The position numbers and the translations under genes were made by a program. 64,000 nt of DNA from Chitinophaga horti (GTDB lineage: Bacteria; Bacteroidota; Bacteroidia; Chitinophagales; Chitinophagaceae), in assembly GCF_022867795.2 (NCBI RefSeq), contig NZ_CP107006.1:496001-560000 (forward strand), read 5' to 3'. Of the stretch, positions 1 through 7,497 are shown in pieces. The stretch's first letter is position 1, and each line of letters opens with the position of its first letter. The notes below the pieces were generated by a model. The model searched no databases. It had not been told where the DNA came from and saw only the letters and a program-made list of their open reading frames with translations.

Positions 1-993
1 ATAGTTTACATTGATCGTGTCTACCACATCGCAGTTGCCCATCGGTGTGCTGGTCGTAACCAGCGCCCAGTAAGCGTTGCGGGTACTTACGTTAATGCTT
101 TGTGTGCGTGCGCCGGTGTTCCAGCGGTAGGCGATCGCCGCGTTCACATCGGCGCGTATCGTAATTGTTTCGCCTGCACAAAGCAACGTATCCTTACCGA
201 GGTCGAAGGTTTGCGGCATGCCGCTGAAGTTCACATTGATCGTATCTCTATACACCCCGCAGCCTGTAATGGTAGCTTCCACCCAGTACTGCCCGCTGCG
301 ATTGCCATCTACCAGTATTGTAGGCGATGTTTCGCCGGTGCTCCACAGGTAGTCGGCGTTTTGCGCAGTAGCATCAAGGGTGATGCGTTCGTCGGTACAA
401 AGGTTCAGGTCCTGCCCCAGTTCGAAGTCCGGAACAGGCGAGTAGAAAACATTCACCGAATCGTCGGGCTGGCAACCATCGAACTGTATGCGATAGGTGC
501 CCGTTTCCGTTACATCGTAAGTAAGCCCAAAACCAGTTACGGTATCCTGCCAGGTAATCACTTCCATGCCGGTAAGCGGCGTACTCGGATCTACTGTGAC
601 CGTAATGGTATAGAGCGGCGCGTTCTCACAAAGGGTAATGTCCGGGTCCATAGTCACCAGCTTTTTAGGCACAATGGTGATCACCTGTGTGGTGGTATCG
701 GCCACGCCGCCACGAAAAGCGATCAGCGTTACGGTATACGGGCCAGTGGCGCGATACCGATGACCTGCATTTTCTTCCCGTTTCGAGGAGTCCAGTGCCA
801 GCGAAGCCGGGTCGCCAAAGTTCCATTTAACGGAGTCAATCTGGTCTATATCGTCTGTTATCCTAAAGCTGATCGAGTCGTTCAGGCAGGTAGAGTTCCA
901 GGTAAAGTTCGTGAGCAGGGGAGCCGATCTGCCGTTGATAAAACAACTCAGCAGTAACAGGAGGCATAGCTGGTATTTCAAAAGGCTATTCAT
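1..993 (-). CDS. Secreted PKD-repeat protein, 3' part outside window
   Basis: Reading the minus strand from an ATG at 993 gives 331 uninterrupted codons to the window edge. The protein starts MNSLLKYQLCLLLLLSCF, a signal peptide, possibly with a lipobox cysteine. It then has a PKD-like module (VKWNFGDPAS near residue 55, then a YTVTLIAF strand) and Ig-like repeats each carrying LWSTGE or YRWNTG. Such repeats are typical of large secreted adhesin-like proteins of Bacteroidota that often end in a type IX secretion or gliding-motility C-terminal domain; that end lies outside the window, so the secretion route is inference. The opposite strand is also open here (about 285 codons) but shows no family features. 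Function is probably cell surface or extracellular; substrate unknown. Confidence 0.8.
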   Translation of the reverse strand, partial: MNSLLKYQLCLLLLLSCFINGRSAPLLTNFTWNSTCLNDSISFRITDDIDQIDSVKWNFGDPASLALDSSKREENAGHRYRATGPYTVTLIAFRGGVADTTTQVITIVPKKLVTMDPDITLCENAPLYTITVTVDPSTPLTGMEVITWQDTVTGFGLTYDVTETGTYRIQFDGCQPDDSVNVFYSPVPDFELGQDLNLCTDERITLDATAQNADYLWSTGETSPTILVDGNRSGQYWVEATITGCGVYRDTINVNFSGMPQTFDLGKDTLLCAGETITIRADVNAAIAYRWNTGARTQSINVSTRNAYWALVTTSTPMGNCDVVDTINVNY

Positions 994-1141
994 GTAAGGT
1001 ATGGTGGCTCTAAATTAGCAGAATTATTGATATATAGAATGTTTTCTATAAAATAATTGATCGATACGGTTGTTATGCTTGGGGTAAACCCGCTATTAAA
1101 CGGCGTTCTTCAGTAAATAGTGTACAGTTACAGGGAAAGAT

Positions 1142-1169
1142 TTATCCCCGCAAAGTCTTGCGGGGATAA
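1142..1169 (-). terminator. Rho-independent-like terminator of the pseudouridine synthase gene
   Basis: A perfect 12-bp stem (1142-1153 with 1158-1169, GC-rich core CCCCGC) with a 4-nt loop lies just past the stop codon of the minus-strand gene ending at 1176. The T-run after it on the minus strand is short. Confidence 0.65.
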
Positions 1170-1175
1170 GTATTA

Positions 1176-2231
1176 TCAGGGACGGTTGTTCGAATACCTG
1201 CGCCATTTTTCAAGTACGGCGGTAAAGTCGTCCGGCACGGGACTTTCAAAGTGCACTTCTTTACGCGTGCGCGGATGAATAAAGCCAAGGGTACGGGCGT
1301 GCAGCGCATGTCTCGGCATTACCTCAAAGCAGTTGTCCACGAACTGTTTGTACTTCGTAAACACAGTGCCTTTCACAATGCGGTCGCCCCCATACGTATC
1401 GTCGTTGAACAACGAGTGGCCGATATGCTGCATGTGCACCCTGATCTGGTGCGTACGGCCTGTTTCCAGGCGACATTCCACCAGGGTTACATAGTTGAAG
1501 CGTTCCAGCACCTTGTAGTGCGTAATGGCTTCTTTACCATACTCGCCATCGGGATAAGCGGTCATAATTTTCCGGAAGCGCTGGTGCCTGCCTACGTGGG
1601 CAACGATGGTGCCTTCGTCTTCCTCGAAATTGCCCCAGACAAGCGCCATATAGCGGCGTTGTACGGTATGCGCGGCAAACTGCTTGGCCAGGTCGTTCAT
1701 CGCCTTGTCGGTTTTGGCAATAGCGAGCAGGCCACTGGTGTTTTTATCGATACGGTGTACCAGTCCAAACCGCGGAATATCCGGGATGGGCTGGGTTTTA
1801 TCTTCGTTCAGGTAGTAAGCCAGGCCGTTTACCAGGGTGCCGGTATAGTTACCGCAACCCGGGTGTACCACCAGGCCCGGCGGCTTGTTGATGATCATAA
1901 TGTCCTCATCCTCATAGGTAATGCTAAGGGGCATGTTCTCGGGTAAAATCTCCGTATGCTCCGGGTTTTTGTTGGAGAGTACGATGATTTTGTCGAGTGG
2001 ACGGATCTTGTAGTTGGACTTGATCGGCTTTTCGTTCACCGTTACCATCCCATCTTCAATGGCCTGCTGAATTTTGTTGCGGGTCGCGTTTTGGATGCGG
2101 GTCAGCAGGAACTTGTCGATGCGCAATGGTTCCTGGCCCTTGTCCACCACCATATTGATGCGCTCATAAATTTCCTCGCTGCCTTCCCCGTTGTCCAGTT
2201 CGTCTTCCAGCTCCAGCATTTCGTCGGTCAT
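1176..2231 (-). CDS. RluA/RluD-family 23S rRNA pseudouridine synthase
   Basis: A 351-residue protein of the RluA family, which isomerises uridines in 23S rRNA (RluD type) or other structured RNA. An S4-like RNA-binding region (about residues 35-95, PLRIDKFLLTRI) precedes the catalytic domain. The family motif HRIDKNTSGLLAIAKT, containing the catalytic Asp, is clear, as are GRTHQIRVHMQHIGH and the PRHALHARTLGF C-terminal block. The length fits RluD. An acidic N-terminal extension (MTDEMLELEDELDNGEGSEE) precedes the S4 domain. The ATG at 2231 lies 16 nt after a TACCTTTG box, which supports this start. It is transcribed divergently from lipB. Which uridine it modifies cannot be told from sequence. 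Confidence 0.93.
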   Translation of the reverse strand: MTDEMLELEDELDNGEGSEEIYERINMVVDKGQEPLRIDKFLLTRIQNATRNKIQQAIEDGMVTVNEKPIKSNYKIRPLDKIIVLSNKNPEHTEILPENMPLSITYEDEDIMIINKPPGLVVHPGCGNYTGTLVNGLAYYLNEDKTQPIPDIPRFGLVHRIDKNTSGLLAIAKTDKAMNDLAKQFAAHTVQRRYMALVWGNFEEDEGTIVAHVGRHQRFRKIMTAYPDGEYGKEAITHYKVLERFNYVTLVECRLETGRTHQIRVHMQHIGHSLFNDDTYGGDRIVKGTVFTKYKQFVDNCFEVMPRHALHARTLGFIHPRTRKEVHFESPVPDDFTAVLEKWRRYSNNRP

Positions 2232-2246
2232 GTATCAAAATTTTTG

Positions 2247-2254
2247 CAAAGGTA
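2247..2254 (-). promoter_or_regulatory. Bacteroidota -7 box (TACCTTTG)
   Basis: TACCTTTG on the minus strand matches the Bacteroidota -7 consensus TAnnTTTG and sits just upstream of the pseudouridine synthase ATG. A clear -33 TTG at the expected 17-23 nt spacing was not found. Confidence 0.5.
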
Positions 2255-2295
2255 CGTAATTGTAGTGGCCCGGGCTGTGTTTGCGGATTATTAGT

Positions 2296-2303
2296 TAATT
2301 TTG
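2296..2303 (+). promoter_or_regulatory. Bacteroidota -7 box (TAATTTTG) for lipB
   Basis: TAATTTTG matches TAnnTTTG, 23 nt upstream of the lipB ATG. A TTTG at 2280-2283 is closer than the usual -33 spacing, so only the -7 box is supported. Confidence 0.45.
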
Positions 2304-2326
2304 ACGCCTCAAATCCAGCACGGTTT

Positions 2327-3037
2327 ATGACGCAGATCAGGGTAAAGGACCTCGGGAAAATAGCTTACGACACAGCCTGGCAGTACCAGGAATCGCTGCT
2401 TCAGCACAATGTGGGCATCAAAGCCGCCCGCCGCACGCACCCCGACGAGGGCCACGAGCCTACCACCAACCACCTCCTGTTCTGCGAACACCTGCCCGTG
2501 TACACCCTGGGCAAAAGCGGCCACCTCGAAAACCTGCTCATCTCCGACGATCAGCTGATGGAAAAAGGTATCCAGTTCGTGAATACGAACCGGGGGGGCG
2601 ATATTACTTTTCACGGCCCCGGCCAGATCGTAGGCTACCCCGTCATCGACCTCGAATACTTTTTCACCGACATCGGCAAGTACCTCCGTAACCTGGAGGA
2701 AGTGATTATCCGCACCCTGGCCCACTATGGCGTAACCGCAGGTCGTTCTCCCGGCGAAACCGGCGTATGGCTCGACCCCGACATGCCTGGCCGCGCCCGC
2801 AAGATCTGCGCGATGGGCATCCGCTGCAGCCGCTGGGTAACGATGCACGGTTTTGCGCTGAACGTCAACACCGACCTTGGGTATTTTAGCAACATCGTCG
2901 CCTGCGGCATTGCAGACAAACAGGTAGCCTCCCTCGACCGCGAACTCGGCCGCCCGGTCGATGAAACGGAGGTGAAGCAACTGATCACCAAACACTTCGG
3001 CGAAATCTTCGGCGCCGATATGCAGTGGGAAGCGTAA
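2327..3037 (+). CDS. lipB: Octanoyl-[acyl-carrier-protein]:protein N-octanoyltransferase LipB
   Basis: A 236-residue cytoplasmic LipB enzyme, which moves octanoate from acyl-carrier protein to the lipoyl domains of 2-oxoacid dehydrogenases and the glycine-cleavage H protein as the first step of protein lipoylation. The LipB signatures are present: RGGDITFHGPGQIVGYPVIDL (residues 89-109), a KI..MGIR segment with the catalytic Lys near 159, HGFALNVNTDL, and the acyl-accepting Cys at 193 in NIVACGI. The length is normal. The gene is divergent from the pseudouridine synthase and convergent with the gene ending at 3524. GcvP, another enzyme of the glycine-cleavage pathway, is encoded in the same window at 55.3-58.2 kb, but not nearby. 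Confidence 0.95.
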   Translation: MTQIRVKDLGKIAYDTAWQYQESLLQHNVGIKAARRTHPDEGHEPTTNHLLFCEHLPVYTLGKSGHLENLLISDDQLMEKGIQFVNTNRGGDITFHGPGQIVGYPVIDLEYFFTDIGKYLRNLEEVIIRTLAHYGVTAGRSPGETGVWLDPDMPGRARKICAMGIRCSRWVTMHGFALNVNTDLGYFSNIVACGIADKQVASLDRELGRPVDETEVKQLITKHFGEIFGADMQWEA

Positions 3038-3073
3038 AAATCTTTTGCAGTCATCTTTCTCTTCTCTTTTCTT

Positions 3074-3475
3074 CCCCCGTTGCGACGCTCCGTTCAACGG
3101 CAGTCACGCTATTTTTCCAAATTGAATTTCGGTAAAATACTATTACCGTTACCAACAGCTTTTGCCCTCCATCCAGGCATCTCCGCCCACGGAAAGCCGC
3201 GTCTTTAAGCTATCCCCGCGGCCTGGAAGCCACGTCCCTGCTGCATCCTTGCTATATCCTTGCTGTTGCCTAGGTTCATCCCAGGCTTATACTTCGTTCA
3301 TCCTACGTTCAACCTTCGTTCGTGAGCCTAGGTTGAACGAAGGTTGAACGTAGGTTGAACGTAGGTTGAACCTAGGGAGTAGCAAGGATGCAGGGAGGAT
3401 CCAGAGAGGATCCTGGTAGGATATTACCATAGGGCAATAGCGATGTCGCCGCTGAACGGAGCGTCGCAACGGGGG
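3074..3475. repeat. Inverted-repeat-bounded intergenic element
   Basis: The sequence cccccgttgcgacgctccgttca at 3074-3096 (23 bp) recurs exactly as its reverse complement at 3453-3475. These arms bound about 360 bp of non-coding DNA between the convergent lipB and secreted hypothetical genes. No transposase or open frame with coding character lies inside; the interior holds the 11-bp periodic array. The ends resemble the arms of a second element at 58359-59186 (shared core CCCCCGTTGYGWCRCTC), so this looks like a dispersed non-autonomous family. Confidence 0.7.
3245..3420. repeat. 11-bp periodic array with strand switch (16 units)
   Basis: The stretch divides into sixteen consecutive 11-bp units. 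The first seven mostly carry CC or CCT near the start (atccttgctat, atcctacgttc, aaccttcgttc). From about 3322 on, nine units all end in AGG (ttgaacgaagg, ttgaacgtagg twice, ttgaacctagg, atccagagagg, atcctggtagg). The halves are partly complementary: 3302-3321 pairs perfectly with 3335-3354 (20 bp), and 3241-3253 with 3381-3393 (13 bp), so the region could form large hairpins. No protein-coding signal was seen. Confidence 0.75.
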
Positions 3476-3523
3476 CCGAATGGCAAAGAAAAAGCCGGGG
3501 CCAACACCCCGGCTCTGCCGTAT

Positions 3524-4240
3524 TTAAGATCGGTAATTGAGTGGGATGTAGAAGTTCCACTTTTCGAGCAGCTTGCCTTCTTCGAATATTTCGAAGTTGA
3601 ACCAGCCGGCATGCAGGAAGATGGCTTTTTCGATAATCAGGAACGGTTCTGCCACCTGCTCGATCTCGAAGAGGGGGGCGCCGGTGGCCTCGTAGAACTT
3701 CACTACGTATTTCTTTTTGGGTGCTTCAGGCAATTTGATGTTGATATTGCCGTCGGCAGTGGTGTATATATAGTTAGAGGGCTTCCAGGGAATAACGGCT
3801 TCTTTTTCTGCCGGTTTGCCTGTTTTGTTGGTCATCGCCTGTATGTCGGTGGCCGACAGTTTCGCACCGGCATTAATGGTGCTGTCTTCCACGGCCAGCA
3901 TAGTTTTGGTGTACATGAAACGGCCATTGGAGAAGGTGATCAGCATGCGGTAGTAATTTTTACCGGGCAGGGGCTTGTTGTCGACGTAACTGCCGCGAAA
4001 GCCGTTAGGGTCTGCAATGTAGCCGATGGTGTTGAAGTTCAGTACACTATCCAGCGAGCGCTGTACACCGATGGTGGATACACCCCGGAAACCCGAAATG
4101 AAGTCCAGCTGGATTTTGCCGGTCTTGATAAGCGCCTGGAAGTTAGGCAATACAGGCGGGTTAGCTACCTGGGCTTTCACCGTTGTGTTCATCAAAATTA
4201 GGATTCCCGCAGCGAATAGTAATCTGACAATCTGCTTCAT
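3524..4240 (-). CDS. Secreted hypothetical protein
   Basis: A 238-residue protein of unknown function. The chosen ATG at 4240 gives a typical signal peptide (MKQIVRLLFAAGILILMNTTVKAQ); the reading frame extends further upstream but then overlaps the preceding gene and lacks signal character. The mature part contains segments such as GKNYYRMLITFSNGRFMYTKTMLAVE and YVVKFYEATGAPLFEIEQVAEPFLIIEKAIFLHAGWFNFEIFEEGKLLEKWNFYIP in shorter pieces, which suggest two beta-rich (FN3-like) modules, the second resembling the end of secreted sorting-domain proteins. A TATTTTTG -7 box lies upstream on the minus strand. The gene is separated by about 70 bp from the PLP-enzyme operon and is probably an independent unit. 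Periplasmic or outer-surface location is inferred from the signal peptide alone. Confidence 0.7.
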   Translation of the reverse strand: MKQIVRLLFAAGILILMNTTVKAQVANPPVLPNFQALIKTGKIQLDFISGFRGVSTIGVQRSLDSVLNFNTIGYIADPNGFRGSYVDNKPLPGKNYYRMLITFSNGRFMYTKTMLAVEDSTINAGAKLSATDIQAMTNKTGKPAEKEAVIPWKPSNYIYTTADGNINIKLPEAPKKKYVVKFYEATGAPLFEIEQVAEPFLIIEKAIFLHAGWFNFEIFEEGKLLEKWNFYIPLNYRS

Positions 4241-4311
4241 ACAATTAAAACCATTCAATCTTATAAGTTGGCAAAAATACATACAGTTGTTCAAATATAA
4301 TGAACGGACCG

Positions 4312-5178
4312 CTAAAAGCATAGAACGCCGGGCGCCAGGGAAAGATTGCCCTGCAGGCCACCAGTATGTATACACAGCAACTGCGACCCTGCCGGAAAAT
4401 ACCCCGTTTCAGCCAGTTTTTTTACCGCGAGCATCATTTTACCGGTATATACACCATCCAGCGGAATGCCGGTTTGCCGGAAAAAATCGTTCATAAAGCC
4501 GATCACGTTCGCATTGATCTTACCATAACCACCTTCATGATAATCATGCAGGATGCGCCAATTCGCAGCATGCCCGGGTTTCAGCAGGGCTTGTACATCG
4601 TGTTGCAGTGACAGCGCACCTTTCAGCGCACTAATGCCGATGATTTCACCACGGCCGGCGTTAACGAGGCCGGCCAGCGTAGTGCCGGTGCCGACGGCGC
4701 AAAAGAGATGGGTGTAGGTGGTGTGGGCGAGATCGAGTATGTCCTCGCAACCCCTTGCGCCCAGGTCGTTGTGCCCACCTTCCGGTACGATGTAATGATC
4801 GGGGAACAGTGCGGCCCAATCCGTTTGTTGCTTGTCGCGGTAAGCCTCGCGGCTGATGAAAAGCAACTCCATGCCATCAGCTTCCGCTTTCGCGAGCGTG
4901 TGACTGAGAACAGGCGGCCGCTCGCCGCGGATCACGGCCAGGCAGGGCCAGTGGGCCATACGGCAGGCCGCCGCGGTCGCTGCAATGTGATTGGAATAAG
5001 CGCCGCCGAAGGTGAGTATCGCCCGTTTACCCGCCTGCTGCGCGGCCTCCAGGTTGTATTTAAGCTTAAACCATTTGTTGCCCTGTATTTCAGGATGTAA
5101 ACGGTCTAAACGCAACATGGCTGCCTGCACATTGTGCGGCAGCCATGTTGTTATAAATGTTTGTAAAAGCTCGTTCAT
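4312..5178 (-). CDS. PLP-dependent deaminase/desulfhydrase (ACC deaminase/D-cysteine desulfhydrase family)
   Basis: A 288-residue fold-type II PLP enzyme related to 1-aminocyclopropane-1-carboxylate deaminase and D-cysteine desulfhydrase, which release ammonia (and sulfide) from small amino acids. The N-terminal QGNKWFKLKYNL holds the PLP lysine (Lys38 by analogy with GNKxRKL), followed by the phosphate/substrate segment TFGGAYSNHIAATAAA and a glycine-rich AVGTGTTLAGL cofactor loop. The C-terminus has CIHTGGLQGN. The start at 5178 places the ATG 4 nt after the stop of the GH20 gene, so the two are probably cotranscribed. Upstream in-frame codons lie inside the GH20 gene. It is shorter than typical ACC deaminases (about 340 residues), so the substrate is uncertain. 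Confidence 0.85.
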   Translation of the reverse strand: MNELLQTFITTWLPHNVQAAMLRLDRLHPEIQGNKWFKLKYNLEAAQQAGKRAILTFGGAYSNHIAATAAACRMAHWPCLAVIRGERPPVLSHTLAKAEADGMELLFISREAYRDKQQTDWAALFPDHYIVPEGGHNDLGARGCEDILDLAHTTYTHLFCAVGTGTTLAGLVNAGRGEIIGISALKGALSLQHDVQALLKPGHAANWRILHDYHEGGYGKINANVIGFMNDFFRQTGIPLDGVYTGKMMLAVKKLAETGYFPAGSQLLCIHTGGLQGNLSLAPGVLCF

Positions 5179-5182
5179 CTTG

Positions 5183-7450
5183 CTACTGCGCTGTAAACAG
5201 CACATTGCGCAAGTTAATACTTTGTTTGCCTTTAATGCCCGCCTGCACGATGAGTTGTTGCGCGCCGCCGGCATTAAAAAACTGTACGCGTATTTTGTGG
5301 TAACCTTTCTTCAGCGGGATCAGTCCTGTTTTTTCGATCGACCCATGCTCGCCGTCATTGTTGACGATCAGTTCATCGTCGATGAACAGGATAGAGCCGT
5401 CATCGCTGGTGGTTTTGAACTCGTACAGGGCATCGCTTTCCGCGTTAAACAGGCCTGAATAGGTAACGCCATACACGTCTTTACCCGAAAACGGGCGAAT
5501 GTCGAAGGTGGCGGTATTGCCTGTTGAGTCGGCCGTTTTGCCCGTAAGCCTCGCTGCCTGGCGCACGCGGGTGTTGAACAGTTCGAACGTAACGCCTTTG
5601 TTACCGGGTTGCACGTTCTGCGCGGCGTTGTAGCTCCTGCGCAGGTAGGTGGCCGTGTAAGCGGCGCTGGTTCTGCCGGTGTCGGTAACGGTGATCACTT
5701 TCAGTGTTTTGCTTTCCTTTTCTGCCAGCGGAATGGTGATGGCTTTGGTGTAAAGCGTGGAAGCGGTAGTTGGCTCGCTGCCATCCAGTGTGTAGTACAG
5801 GTTGGCACCTGCTACCATTGGCGTAAGCGTTACCGTGGCGCTTTCGCTGCTGGTTACACCGTCTTCCAGCCCTGCCGGTTCGGGTATACGGAAGTTCACC
5901 TTTTGTTTATCGAGGCGCGCCAGGTGGGCTGGCAGCACTTTCAGGAAGGCGTCGTAATTCTTCTTGTCCGCCGGCGACCAGGCTATTTCCGATACGGCCA
6001 GGGCACGGGGATAGGTCATATAGTCTGCCTTTTTACCTTCGTTAATGTACTCCGTCCAGATGTTGCCCTGTATACCGATGATGTGTTTCTGCTCTTCGGC
6101 GGTAAGTGCCGCTGGCAGTGGTTCGTAGCTATATACGGTTTTGAGCGGCAGGTAACCACCTATGTTCAGCGGCTCGTTAGCCGGGTTACCCTGGTAGTAG
6201 TCGAGATACAGGTAAGTATTGGGCGTCATGATCACATCATGCCTTTGTTTGGCGGCCTCAATACCACCGGCTTCACCTCTCCAGCTCATCACGGTGGCAT
6301 TCGGTGCCAGGCCGCCTTCCAGTATCTCGTCCCAGCCAATAATGTTACGGCCTTTGCTGTTCAGGTATTTCTCCATGCGGCTGACGAAATAGCTTTGCAG
6401 TTCGTGTTCATCTTTCAATCCCAGCGCTTTAATGCGGGATTGACATTTAGGACATTGTTTCCAGCGGTCTTTCGGACATTCGTCGCCGCCGATGTGGATG
6501 TATTTGCTGGGGAACAGTGGCAGCACTTCGTCCAGCACATCTTCCAGGAACGCATATACGCTGTCATTACCGGCGCAGTATACTTCTTTCATTACACCGA
6601 AGGTGGTACCTACTTCGTACGGGCCGCCGGTGCAACCCAGGTGCGGATAGGCGGCCAGGGCTGCTGTAGCGTGACCGGGCATCTCAATTTCGGGGATGAC
6701 GGTGATGAAACGATCGGCGGCATATTGCACGATGTCTTTCACTTCTTCCTGCGTATAATAACCACCATGTGGTTTGCCGTCATATTCTTTACTTCGGCCG
6801 GCGTGGCCTACCACCGTTTGTTTGCGAACGGAAGCGACAGACTGCAGGCGCGGGTATTTTTTTATTTCGATGCGCCAGCCCTGGTCTTCGGTGAGGTGCC
6901 AGTGAAAGCGGTTAAACTTGTACTGTGCCATTACATCGATGTATTGTTTGATGTACGATACGGGGAAGAAATGGCGGCCTACGTCCAGCATCAGCCCACG
7001 GTGAGAAAAACGGGGCGCGTCTTTAATGGTGAGCGCGGGAATCTTCATCGAAGATTTTGCAGCCGGCAGCAGTTGCTGCAACGTCTGCAAACCATAAAAC
7101 AGTCCGGCGCCATTACCTTTCACCGTAATGCCATTATTGGTAACGCGCAGCTCATAGGCTTCTGCCGGCATGCTGTTGTCTTCCTGGAAAACTACAGCGG
7201 CAGCACCTTTGCCGGCTACCTGCTTAAAGGCATAGTTCGCAGCGATAAAGCTGTTGAACATATCGGCATATTTCGCGCTGGCAGGGGAGGAGGCAATCGC
7301 CTTCTTCGTAATAAAATTTTCAGCAAGGGTAAAACTACCGGTCTGCATTACGACAGATTGCGGTTGCGGTATCAATGCTACCTGCTGCGTTTGGGCATAG
7401 GCTGTAAGGCCTGTGCATAGCGTCATCAGCGACGCGAGGAACTTCTTCAT
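5183..7450 (-). CDS. Beta-N-acetylhexosaminidase, GH20, with PA14 domain
   Basis: A 755-residue exported enzyme that removes terminal beta-GlcNAc/GalNAc from chitooligosaccharides or glycoconjugates. After a signal peptide (MKKFLASLMTLCTGLTAYAQ) comes a GH20b-like N-terminal domain (about 25-145). The catalytic TIM barrel (150-500) has HWHLTEDQGWR and the IHIGGDECP motif with the catalytic Asp323-Glu324 pair. A short chitobiase C-terminal-like segment follows (YYTLDGSEPTTASTLY), then a PA14 domain (about 610-755, TSDDGSILFIDDELIVNNDG). ATG 7450 is preferred over a TTG three codons upstream. It is flanked within 50 bp by a GH29 fucosidase and the PLP enzyme, forming a minus-strand operon 8829 to 4312. 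Likely periplasmic or surface-exposed. Confidence 0.93.
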   Translation of the reverse strand: MKKFLASLMTLCTGLTAYAQTQQVALIPQPQSVVMQTGSFTLAENFITKKAIASSPASAKYADMFNSFIAANYAFKQVAGKGAAAVVFQEDNSMPAEAYELRVTNNGITVKGNGAGLFYGLQTLQQLLPAAKSSMKIPALTIKDAPRFSHRGLMLDVGRHFFPVSYIKQYIDVMAQYKFNRFHWHLTEDQGWRIEIKKYPRLQSVASVRKQTVVGHAGRSKEYDGKPHGGYYTQEEVKDIVQYAADRFITVIPEIEMPGHATAALAAYPHLGCTGGPYEVGTTFGVMKEVYCAGNDSVYAFLEDVLDEVLPLFPSKYIHIGGDECPKDRWKQCPKCQSRIKALGLKDEHELQSYFVSRMEKYLNSKGRNIIGWDEILEGGLAPNATVMSWRGEAGGIEAAKQRHDVIMTPNTYLYLDYYQGNPANEPLNIGGYLPLKTVYSYEPLPAALTAEEQKHIIGIQGNIWTEYINEGKKADYMTYPRALAVSEIAWSPADKKNYDAFLKVLPAHLARLDKQKVNFRIPEPAGLEDGVTSSESATVTLTPMVAGANLYYTLDGSEPTTASTLYTKAITIPLAEKESKTLKVITVTDTGRTSAAYTATYLRRSYNAAQNVQPGNKGVTFELFNTRVRQAARLTGKTADSTGNTATFDIRPFSGKDVYGVTYSGLFNAESDALYEFKTTSDDGSILFIDDELIVNNDGEHGSIEKTGLIPLKKGYHKIRVQFFNAGGAQQLIVQAGIKGKQSINLRNVLFTAQ

Positions 7451-7497
7451 AGATGACAATGTAAATTTAAAATGAGCATGAGTGGATATAAAACTAA

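Noticed and set aside
100..957. A plus-strand open frame of about 285 codons at the left end
   Set aside because: The minus strand encodes a clear PKD-repeat protein with signal peptide over the same bases; the plus frame has no recognisable features.
2309..3097. A minus-strand open frame of 262 codons opposite lipB
   Set aside because: LipB motifs and catalytic residues are on the plus strand; the antisense frame shows none.
3074..3475. Insertion sequence
   Set aside because: Inverted ends are present but there is no transposase or other coding frame within the element.
3162..3612. Short open frames (about 60 codons) within the 11-bp repeat region on both strands
   Set aside because: They follow the repeat periodicity and lack start context and any protein-like composition.
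5609..7420. A plus-strand open frame of about 600 codons opposite the hexosaminidase
   Set aside because: The minus-strand gene has complete GH20 motifs and a signal peptide. Long antisense frames are expected in GC-rich coding DNA with this codon pattern.
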